Origin: Pseudomonas oleovorans subsp. oleovorans
GTDB taxonomy: Bacteria; Pseudomonadota; Gammaproteobacteria; Pseudomonadales; Pseudomonadaceae
Assembly: GCF_002197815.1 (NCBI RefSeq)
Contig: NZ_NIUB01000044.1
Span: 1-35,514, forward strand
Direction: 5' to 3'
Length of the DNA stretch: 35,514 nt
Under the pieces are notes generated by a model. The model did not search any database. It worked only from the letters and a program-made list of their open reading frames with translations, and was not told the DNA's origin. Positions 27,794 to 35,130 of this stretch are shown one piece after another (the first letter of the stretch is position 1; every line of letters begins with the position of its first letter). The position numbers and the translations under genes were made by a program.

Positions 27794-29077
27794 TCAGGCG
27801 CTTCGCGTACGGTTCCCGGTAAATACGATGCGGATCAGCGCGACGAATACGCCAAGCATGCCGCCCAGCACCAAGCCAATTGCCACGATCAGCATTTTCT
27901 TGGGTTTGATGGGTTTAAGTGGCTTGATAGCCGGCTGGTCGATACGCACCAGGTTCAGCTGTTCAAGATTAAGCTGGATACTCTTTAAACGAGCCGCCTC
28001 CTCACGCATCTCTGCCAACTTGGCCAGGAAAAGGTCTTCATTCTCCCTGCTCTGCATCATCTCGATCTGGCGGTTGTGCTCGAGCATCTGCAGTTTATTC
28101 TGGATTGTAGCGATTTTCGGCTCGGTGTGATCATCCGAACGACGCTTGAGCAGGATATTGCGCTCGGCCTCCAGGGCTTCAGTGCCCATGAAGTGCAGGG
28201 GGAACTGCTGGCTGATCACTTCTGTACGGAAAACGTTACCCTGCCCTGCCGCTGCATCGACATCGCCCAAGGACGTGGGATTGGTCGGCTTGGAAATACC
28301 AAGTGATTTGGCGATGGCAATAGCCTCGTCGAGCTGGGCAATGCGGTTCTGTCGATGAGTACGCAGCTCAGCTCTGAGCGCTTTGAGCTCATCTTGCAAA
28401 ATGGCAATCTGGAGCTTGTCATCTTCACTCAGCTTGGCAATGGCGGCTTCTTTCCCGGCCTCATAACTGGCACGCGCAGCCGCCATTTGTCGTTCGATCT
28501 TGTTCAGACGATTCTGGATTACCCCCTCAAGATCCAGCGCTACACGGCGGCGCTCATCGCTGATGGCTTGCTCGACCATACCATTGAGAATGGTCACGCC
28601 ATCTAAGTAGTCAGGGTATTCAAGACGCAGCCCTACATAAGGCGAAAGGTTGTTGGTTTTCTTTGGATCCGGCTGCAACAAGGTGAAGTTTTCGCCATTA
28701 AAATCCTCAAATGCCTGCTCAAGGCTCTTATCACCCTTCTTTAGCGGTTCAAATAAAGCCTGATTGTCTCGGAAAAACTGCAAGCGTGAACTGTAGGAGT
28801 CCAGTGCTGCACCTACGCGCTGCAGTGCTTCTTCAGGCGTTAAGCTGTATACGCCCGTACTATTGAGTTCATCCAGCTCTTTCAACGGTGCCGGTCGTAG
28901 CATGCTTTGCACCTGATAGTGAGGCGTGGCAAGCCAAGCGTAGCCTGCAGCACAGATCGCTACGGCAAGCGTACAGGCAATGATCAGGTACTTCTGTTGC
29001 CAGAGTTTCTGGAACAGTTCCACGAGATCGATTTCATCTGCTGTGGGCTCGTAGGGCTTTGCGGGTTCGGTACTCAC
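27794..29077 (-). CDS. wzz: O-antigen chain length determinant (Wzz)
   Basis: Wzz is an inner-membrane copolymerase setting modal O-chain length through Wzy. The 427-residue product has an N-terminal TM helix (IIACTLAVAICAAGYAW, about 32-48), a long periplasmic coiled-coil region (e.g. ALDLEGVIQNRLNKIERQMA), and a C-terminal TM helix (about 395-415) preceded by the Pro-rich motif KPLKPIKPKK. The length is larger than in enterobacteria (about 325-350) but usual for Pseudomonas. The start is GTG 29077 with GGAG 5 bp before it. It is the first gene of the cluster, as in PAO1. Confidence 0.94.
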   Translation of the reverse strand: MSTEPAKPYEPTADEIDLVELFQKLWQQKYLIIACTLAVAICAAGYAWLATPHYQVQSMLRPAPLKELDELNSTGVYSLTPEEALQRVGAALDSYSSRLQFFRDNQALFEPLKKGDKSLEQAFEDFNGENFTLLQPDPKKTNNLSPYVGLRLEYPDYLDGVTILNGMVEQAISDERRRVALDLEGVIQNRLNKIERQMAAARASYEAGKEAAIAKLSEDDKLQIAILQDELKALRAELRTHRQNRIAQLDEAIAIAKSLGISKPTNPTSLGDVDAAAGQGNVFRTEVISQQFPLHFMGTEALEAERNILLKRRSDDHTEPKIATIQNKLQMLEHNRQIEMMQSRENEDLFLAKLAEMREEAARLKSIQLNLEQLNLVRIDQPAIKPLKPIKPKKMLIVAIGLVLGGMLGVFVALIRIVFTGNRTRSA

Positions 29078-29162
29078 ACTATCTCCGAGGTCTAATCATC
29101 ATTGAAAAACGTTGGTGTTTGCTCTTGCTGGCACCTGGTAAGTGCCTGCAAAACGCACGGGT

Positions 29163-30632
29163 TTAACCCGGAACTACTACGTTGAGCGGACATCCTGCTT
29201 GTGCATATAAAGCCCGATACATCCGTGCGAGCTCTCGCTTGGCATCTGGTTCGCCATGCACGATACGAATTTCTCCGGGCTTGTTGCGCATACCGCTTAC
29301 GAACTTGAGCAACCCGGCTTGGTCGGCATGAGCTGAATAGCCGCCCATGGTATGCACCTGAGCGCGAATGTCATAGCGCTGCCCGTCAAATTCCACATAG
29401 CCACTACGCGGGCCAAAACGCTGGATCTGTCGTCCCGGTGTACCCTCGGCCTGGTAGCCGACGAACAGCACATCATGCCGCTCATCACCCAGCATCGCTT
29501 TTAGGTAGTTGACGATACGCCCGCTGGAGCACATGCCGTTGCCGGCTATAACGATAGCCGGCTGAGTGGTTTGCGTCAGGCGATTGACCATGGCCAGGTG
29601 TGCCTGGTGGCTGTCGACCGTAAGCAGGTTACGAAAAGCCAGTGGGTTACGGCCTTTGGCTAAAAGCGCCCTCGCCTCTGCATCCCAGAAGTGATCGAGC
29701 TCGCGGTATACCGCTGTAAAACGGCTGGCCAGCGGAGAGTCGAGAATGATGGGCAGATTCGTCCAGTCGAGCGCTGCAGCTTTGCTGGTGCCCGGTTTTG
29801 AAGCACTTGACTGACCTTTGGCAGATTCTTTCAGCGCTCTGCGATGGATGATGTCTTCCAGCTCATAGAGCAACTCTTGAGTGCGACCAATACTGAAGGC
29901 GGGTATCAGCACTGTGCCCTGGTTACTCAGCGCGTGTTCGAGCACTTTTTCCAGTCGCTTACGCCGACTGCGGCGGTCTTCGTGCAGGCGATCACCGTAA
30001 GTGCTTTCGATAACCAGAACATCGGCTTTGTAGGGAGCTTTCGGCGCCGGCAGGATTGGCGCATGGGGAGCGCCAAGGTCGCCGGAAAACACGATGCGCT
30101 TCTTCTCGCCCGTCTCGGGGTAGTGCAGGTCTACCTCGACGTAGGCCGAACCAAGAATATGGCCAGCACGCTGTAGACGAATCCGCGCGTTGAGTTGTGG
30201 CGTGTCGATCAAGCTGAACCATTGCTTGTAGGGCAAAGCGACGATGCGCTGCTCGATTAGCTTGAGGTAACGCTCGACTTGTTTCTGATCGCGACTAAAA
30301 CCAAGCTTGAAGGCATCTTCGAGAACGATAGGTAACAGCTTGGCCGAAGGCTCACTGCAGAGGATCGGGCCTTTGAACCCAGCCGCCAACAGATAGGGAA
30401 TGCGACCCACATGGTCGATATGGACATGGGTTGCGACCAGAGCCCTGATACCATCTAGGGAAAAATCGATGGCGAGGTTACCGGCATTCGCACGGCCTTC
30501 TGGAGAGGTTTCCGCGCCTTGAAATAGGCCACAGTCAATTAGCAACGCATGCTCATGATCCATCTGTAGCTGATGGCAAGAGCCCGTCACACCCGTTACG
30601 GCGCCATGATGAACAATGGAGGGGTACCGCAC
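29163..30632 (-). CDS. Metallo-beta-lactamase fold / beta-CASP RNA nuclease-like protein
   Basis: The 489-residue protein has the CPSF-73/YSH1-like architecture. The MBL domain carries the zinc motif THVHIDHVGRIPYLL (His69, His71, Asp73, His74), a second His in AGHILGSAYVEV and the Asp of FSGDLGAPHAP. A beta-CASP domain follows (LIPAFSIGRTQELLYELED; IVIAGNGMCSSGRIVNYLKA), then the C-terminal RMMBL part with MGGYSAHADQAGLLKFV. These proteins are RNA endo- or exonucleases. The start is GTG 30632 with AGGGA upstream. It lies 85 bp from wzz in the same direction and may share its transcript. A link with O-antigen synthesis is not apparent. Confidence 0.9.
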   Translation of the reverse strand: MRYPSIVHHGAVTGVTGSCHQLQMDHEHALLIDCGLFQGAETSPEGRANAGNLAIDFSLDGIRALVATHVHIDHVGRIPYLLAAGFKGPILCSEPSAKLLPIVLEDAFKLGFSRDQKQVERYLKLIEQRIVALPYKQWFSLIDTPQLNARIRLQRAGHILGSAYVEVDLHYPETGEKKRIVFSGDLGAPHAPILPAPKAPYKADVLVIESTYGDRLHEDRRSRRKRLEKVLEHALSNQGTVLIPAFSIGRTQELLYELEDIIHRRALKESAKGQSSASKPGTSKAAALDWTNLPIILDSPLASRFTAVYRELDHFWDAEARALLAKGRNPLAFRNLLTVDSHQAHLAMVNRLTQTTQPAIVIAGNGMCSSGRIVNYLKAMLGDERHDVLFVGYQAEGTPGRQIQRFGPRSGYVEFDGQRYDIRAQVHTMGGYSAHADQAGLLKFVSGMRNKPGEIRIVHGEPDAKRELARMYRALYAQAGCPLNVVVPG

Positions 30633-30860
30633 GAGTCAATCCCTAACGCTGGCGAAATTTAAAGGGACTCAGCCCAGTAATGTGGATGGCTACCCAGATA
30701 AAACTGGTGAGTTCAACCAGCTGAAAGCGTAGCAACCAGATGCTTTGTGAAAGCCCACACATTTTGACCGTTTTCTGTAATTTCGCAAGTACGAGAGGCG
30801 CCTTATGTCAGATTGCCATCTAACAAGGCACGCGGCACGAGCAAAGGGCTCTATACCTGC
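30633..30860. other. Spacer between ihfB and the MBL gene
   Basis: This 228-bp spacer may hold the promoter for the MBL-wzz-O-antigen transcript, but no clear -35/-10 pair or JUMPstart/ops element (GGCGGTAG type) was found. A 39-codon minus-strand frame (30643-30762, beginning MCGLSQSIWLLRFQLVELTS) exists. It has no recognised family and no convincing ribosome site. Confidence 0.35.
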
Positions 30861-31145
30861 TTACTCATCCTCATTGACCCGATCACGCAACTCCTTGCCC
30901 GGCTTGAAATGTGGTACGAACTTGCCATCCAGACGTACCGACTGGCCGGTTTTTGGGTTGCGCCCAACGCGCGGCGCGCGGTAGTGCAGCGAGAAGCTGC
31001 CGAAGCCACGAATCTCGATACGGTCTCCCGTGGCCAGCGCCTGGGACATTTGCTCCAGCATGGTCTTGATGGCCAACTCGACATCCTTGGAGGAAAGCTG
31101 GCCCTGGTGGGTGACGATTCTTTCGATCAACTCCGACTTGGTCAT
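30861..31145 (-). CDS. ihfB: Integration host factor beta subunit
   Basis: IHF-beta pairs with IHF-alpha to bend DNA by about 160 degrees in the nucleoid, affecting recombination and transcription. The 94-residue product has the DNABII fold: N-terminal helices (SELIERIVTHQGQLSSKDVE), IEIRGFGSFSLHYRAPR, and the beta-arm GRNPKTGQ with the intercalating Pro64. GAAGGGAAAACC precedes the ATG. In PAO1 himD/ihfB follows rpsA and precedes wzz. Here the upstream side is occupied by the REP/RAYT array. Confidence 0.97.
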   Translation of the reverse strand: MTKSELIERIVTHQGQLSSKDVELAIKTMLEQMSQALATGDRIEIRGFGSFSLHYRAPRVGRNPKTGQSVRLDGKFVPHFKPGKELRDRVNEDE

Positions 31146-31277
31146 GGTTTTCCCTTCTTTTTCAAGCGGCTAGAAGACTCGATGGATCGGTTTTAGCATG
31201 CTGATCAGCTTTTGAACAGCCTAAAAAACAAGGTGTTAGCGAGTTTTGTGGTTAGTTGTGATAACGGGGGGCTTTGC

Positions 31278-32332
31278 GTAGGAGGTCTACCTCGAGGCGA
31301 AGCTTTTGGGTATGGGCTCGGTATTGCGGAATGGCCGCCATTCGCTGCGGGGCGCAGCTCCTACAAGGGGAGCGTTGTTTTGCAGTTTGGTGTGGGAGTC
31401 CCGCCTCGGGGCGAAGCTGTTGAGGCCGGCTCGATATTTGTGGGGCAGCCATTGTTCGCGGCGGGGCGCCGCTCCTACGCGGGCGGTGGCGTTTGCTGGG
31501 TTGGCGTAGGAGCCCTGCCTCGGGGCGAACCCGTTGAGGCCGGCTCGATACTTGTGGGGCAGCCATTGTTCGCGGCGGGGCGCCGCTCCTACAGGGGGTC
31601 GCGTCGTTTGCTGGGCTGGCGTGGGAGCCCCGCCTCGGGGCGAAGCTGTTGAGGCCGGCTCGATATTTGTGGGGCAGCCATTGTTCGCGGCGGGGCGCCG
31701 CTCCTACGCGGGCGGTGGCGTTTGCTGGGTTCGCGTAGGAGCCCCGCCTCGGGGCGAAGCTGTTGAGGCCGGCTCGATATTTGTGGGGCAGCCATTGTTC
31801 GCGGCGGGGCGCCGCTCCTACAGGGGTCGCGTCGTTTGCTGGGCTGGCGTGGGAGCCCCGCCTCGGGGCGAAGCTGTTGAGGCCGACTCGATACTTGTGG
31901 GGCAGCCATTGTTCGCGGCGGGGCGCCGCTCCTACGCGGGCGGTGGCGTTTGCTGGGTTGGCGTAGGAGCCCTGCCTCGGGGCGAAGCTGTTGAGGCCGG
32001 CTCGATACTTGTGGTGCAGCCATTGTTCGCGGCGGGGCGCCGCTCCTACAGGGGTCGCGTCGTTTGCTGGGTTGGCGTGGGAGCCCCGCCTCGGGGCGAA
32101 GCTGTTGAGGCCGACTCGATACTTGTGGGGCAGCCATTGTTCGCGGCGGGGCGCCGCTCCTACGCGGGCGGTGGCGTTTGCTGGGTTGGTGTGGGAGCCC
32201 CGCCTCGGGGCGAAGCTTTGGGGTTGCGCTCGGGATTGCGGGATAGCCACCATTGTTCGCGGCGGGGCGCCGCTCCTACGCGGGCGGTGGCGTTTGCTGG
32301 GTTGGCGTAGGAGCCCCGCCTCGGGGCGAAGC
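31278..32332. repeat. REP array 1 (ten head units, about 114-bp period)
   Basis: Head palindromes (gtaggagccccgcctcgggg type) start at 31278, 31392, 31506, 31621, 31735, 31849, 31963, 32077, 32191 and 32307. Between consecutive heads lies spacer A (about 37 bp, e.g. tgttgaggccggctcgat), a facing palindrome (ttcgcggcggggcgccgctc) and spacer B (about 27 bp). Spacer B alternates between gcgggcggtggcgtttgctg and aggggtcgcgtcgtttgctg types, giving a dimer of about 228 bp. The first unit is the most degenerate. Long frames running through the array on both strands are repeat artefacts. Confidence 0.93.
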
Positions 32333-32351
32333 TTTTCCCAGAACCACACTC

Positions 32352-32370
32352 GTCTAAGCTGGAATTAGAC
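32352..32370. promoter_or_regulatory. Inverted repeat in the RAYT leader (copy 1)
   Basis: GTCTAA (32352-32357) and TTAGAC (32365-32370) flank a 7-base spacer, between the last head palindrome and the RAYT start. The same arms occur before the second RAYT copy. It could be an operator or a leader hairpin. Confidence 0.45.
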
Positions 32371-32391
32371 ACTCCTGCGGAAGGGAATCCG

Positions 32392-32835
32392 ATGACAGAG
32401 AAACGCTACGCCTCACACAGACTTCGCGACGGACGCTGGTCCAGTAGCGGACAAATCTATCTTGTCACCACCGTAACCAATGGTCGCATCCCTGTCTTTG
32501 CTGATTTCTCAGCAGCGCGCACGCTCATACGGGTCATTCGTCAAGATCAGTTGCTTGGATCGCATCAAACGCTCTGCTTTGTCGTGATGCCTGATCATCT
32601 GCACTGGCTATTGCAACTACAGAATGAGGACCTGACCCGCTTGGTGGGCAGGGTCAAATCCATTTCCGCCAAACGCCTGGGCCAACCGATATGGCAGAAA
32701 GGCTTTCATGATCATGCGTTGCGCCGGGAGGAGGATGTTCGGAGTGTGGCGAGATATGTGGTGTCGAACCCCTTGAGAGCCGGGCTCGTGGAACGAGTGG
32801 GTGATTATCCGCATTGGGATGCGGTGTGGATATGA
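32392..32835 (+). CDS. REP-associated tyrosine transposase (RAYT), copy 1
   Basis: RAYTs are single-domain Y1/HUH nucleases of the IS200/IS605 superfamily that cut and join REP DNA. The 147-residue product has the HUH motif in VVMPDHLHWLLQL (His69, His71), the signature WQKGFHDHALRREEDVR (101-117), and the nucleophile Tyr122 in VARYVVSNPLRAGLV. GGAAGGGAA is the ribosome site before ATG 32392. It is flanked by a head palindrome on the left (32307) and a facing palindrome on the right (about 32890), so it occupies the place of spacer A in one REP pair. All key residues are intact, so it is probably active. Confidence 0.95.
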   Translation: MTEKRYASHRLRDGRWSSSGQIYLVTTVTNGRIPVFADFSAARTLIRVIRQDQLLGSHQTLCFVVMPDHLHWLLQLQNEDLTRLVGRVKSISAKRLGQPIWQKGFHDHALRREEDVRSVARYVVSNPLRAGLVERVGDYPHWDAVWI

Positions 32836-32889
32836 GGGCTGTTGGGCGCAGCCTTTAGCTATTGCTTCGGTATTGCAGGGTGATGGCTA

Positions 32890-34572
32890 TTCGCGGCGGG
32901 GCGCCGCTCCTACACGGGAGGTGGCGTTTGCTGGATTGGCGTGAGAGCCCCGCCTCGGGGCGAAGCTTTTGGGGTTGCGCTCGGGATTGTGGGATAGCCA
33001 CCATTGTTCGCGGCGGGGCGCCGCTCCTACGCGGGCGGTGGCGTTTGCTGGGTTGGTGTTGGAGCCCCGCCTCGGGGCGAAGCTGTTGAGGCCGGCTCGA
33101 TATTTGTGGGGCAGCCATTGTTCGCGGCGGGGCGCCGCTCCTACGCGGGCGGTGGCGTTTGCTGGGTTGGCGTAGGAGCCCCGCCTCGGGGCGAAGCTTT
33201 GGGGTTGCGCTCGGGATTGTGGGATAGCCGCCATTGTTCGCGGCGGGGCGCCGCTCCTACGCGGGCGGTGGCGTTTGCTGGGTTCGCGTAGGAGCCCCGC
33301 CTCGGGGCGAAGCTGTTGAGGCCGACTCGATACTTGTGGGGCAGCCATTGTTCGCGGCGGGGCGCCGCTCCTACAGGGCCGCGTCGTTTGCTGGGCTGGT
33401 GTGGGAGCCCCGCCTCGGGGCGAAGCTGTTGAGGCCGACTCGATACTTGTGGGGCAGCCACTGTTCGCGGCGGGGCGCCGCTCCTACAGGGCCGCGTCGT
33501 TTGCTGGGCTGGTGTGGGAGCCCCGCCTCGGGGCGAAGCTGTTGAGGCCGGCTCGATATTTGTGGGGCAGCCATTGTTCGCGGCGGGGCGCCGCTCCTAC
33601 ACGGGCGGTGGCGTTTGCTGGATTGACGTGGGAGCCCCGCCTCGGGGCGAAGCTGTTGAGGCCGGCTCGATACTTGTGGGGCAGCCATTGTTCGCGGCGG
33701 GGCGCCGCTCCTACGCGGGCGGTGGCGTTTGCTGGGTTGGTGTGGGAGCCCCGCCTCGGGGCGAAGCTTTGGGGTTGCGTTCGGGATTGTGGGATAGCCG
33801 CCACTGTTCGCGGCGGGGCGCCGCTCCTACAGGGGGTCGCGTCGTTTGCTGGGTTGGTGTGGGAGCCCTGCCTCGGGGCGAAGCTGTTGAGGCCGACTCG
33901 ATACTTGTGGGGCAGCCATTGTTCGCGGCGGGGCGCCGCTCCTACACGGGCGGTGGCGTTTGCTGGGTTCGCGTAGGAGCCCCGCCTCGGGGCGAAGCTG
34001 TTGAGGCCGGCTCGATACTTGTGGGGCAGCCATTGTTCGCGGCGGGGCGCCGCTCCTACAGGGGTCGCGTCGTTTGCTGGATTGGCGTGGGAGCCCCGCC
34101 TCGGGGCGAAGCTGTTGAGGCCGGCTCGATACTTGTGGTGCAGCCATTGTTCGCGGCGGGGCGCCGCTCCTACAAGGGGAGCGTTGTTTGCTGGGCTGGC
34201 GTGGGAGCCCCGCCTCGGGGCGAAGCTTTGGGGTTGCGTTCGGGATTGTGGGATAGCCGCCACTGTTCGCGGCGGGGCGCCGCTCCTACGCGGGCGGTGG
34301 CGTTTGCTGGGTTGGCGTAGGAGCCCCGCCTCGGGGCGAAGCTTTGGGGTTGCGTTCGGGATTGTGGGATAGCCGCCACTGTTCGCGGCGGGGCGCCGCT
34401 CCTACGCGGGCGGTGGCGTTTGCTGGATTGACGTGGGAGCCCCGCCTCGGGGCGAAGCTGTTGAGGCCGGCTCGATACTTGTGGGGCAGCCATTGTTCGC
34501 GGCGGGGCGCCGCTCCTACGCGGGCGGTGGCGTTTGCTGGGTTGGTGTGGGAGCCCTGCCTCGGGGCGAAGT
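32890..34572. repeat. REP array 2 (fifteen head units) between the RAYT genes
   Basis: The array opens with a facing palindrome (ttcgcggcggggcgccgctc) about 55 bp after the RAYT stop. Head palindromes then start at 32941, 33058, 33172, 33288, 33401, 33514, 33628, 33742, 33859, 33973, 34087, 34201, 34317, 34433 and 34547. Spacings are 113-117 bp. Spacer A occurs in two forms: tgttgaggccggctcgatac and ttggggttgcgctcgggatt (the latter 2-3 bp longer). Spacer B occurs in at least three forms, including a rare aaggggagcgttgtttgctg also found once at the left edge of array 1. Confidence 0.93.
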
Positions 34573-34591
34573 TTTTCCCAAAACCACACTC

Positions 34592-34610
34592 GTCTAAACT
34601 GGAATTAGAC
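34592..34610. promoter_or_regulatory. Inverted repeat in the RAYT leader (copy 2)
   Basis: GTCTAA (34592-34597) and TTAGAC (34605-34610) have the same spacing as in copy 1. Only the spacer differs by one base (A for G). Conservation of the arms supports a function but also follows from recent duplication. Confidence 0.45.
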
Positions 34611-34631
34611 GCTCCTGCGGAAGGGAATCCG

Positions 34632-35075
34632 ATGACAGAGAAACGCTACGCCTCACACAGACTTCGCGACGGACGCTGGTCCAGTAGCGGACAAATCTAT
34701 CTTGTCACCACCGTAACCAATGGTCGTCTGCCTGTTTTTGCTGATTTTTCAGCGGCGCGCACGCTCATACGGGTCATTCGTCAAGATCAGTTGCTTGGCT
34801 CTCACCAGACGCTTTGTTTTGTCGTGATGCCGGATCACTTGCATTGGCTATTGCAATTACAAAATGAAACCCTGCCCAGATTAGTGGGGAGAATTAAATC
34901 AATATCTGCCAAACGCCTGGGCAAGCCGATATGGCAGAAAGGCTTTCATGATCATGCGTTGCGCCGGGAGGAGGATGTTCGGAGTGTGGCGAGATATGTG
35001 GTGTCGAACCCCTTGAGAGCCGGGCTCGTGGAGCGAGTGGGTGATTATCCGCATTGGGATGCGGTGTGGATATGA
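34632..35075 (+). CDS. REP-associated tyrosine transposase (RAYT), copy 2
   Basis: This copy has 147 residues and differs from copy 1 at five positions (I33L, D80T, T82P, V88I, Q98K). HUH His69/His71 and Tyr122 are kept. The frame is open for 96 codons upstream through the REP array, but the real start is the ATG at 34632 preceded by GGAAGGGAA, identical to copy 1. The starts are 2,240 bp apart, so RAYT plus array may have duplicated as a block. The central part has many silent differences from copy 1 while both ends are identical. Confidence 0.95.
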   Translation: MTEKRYASHRLRDGRWSSSGQIYLVTTVTNGRLPVFADFSAARTLIRVIRQDQLLGSHQTLCFVVMPDHLHWLLQLQNETLPRLVGRIKSISAKRLGKPIWQKGFHDHALRREEDVRSVARYVVSNPLRAGLVERVGDYPHWDAVWI

Positions 35076-35130
35076 GGGCAGTTGGGCGCAGCCTTTAGCT
35101 ATTGCTTCGGTATTGCAGGGTGATGGCTAT

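Noticed and set aside
30643..30762. 39-codon minus-strand frame between ihfB and the MBL gene
   Set aside because: No recognised family and no good ribosome site. Mentioned only as spacer content.
31470..31500. ops/JUMPstart-like element in spacer B (ggcggtggcgtttgctgg)
   Set aside because: It resembles GGCGGTAGCGTG only in part, lies in the repeats on the strand opposite to the O-antigen operon and recurs many times, so it is a chance likeness.
31278..32332. IHF-binding RIP elements as in E. coli, given the neighbouring ihfB
   Set aside because: No WATCAANNNNTTR-like site was found in the spacers.
31252..32349. Long open frames on both strands through the REP arrays (e.g. 365 codons minus, 258 codons plus)
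   Set aside because: They encode only repeated peptides such as ANPANATARVGAAPRREQW, follow the 114-bp period (a multiple of 3), exist in several frames on both strands, and have no ribosome site or family.
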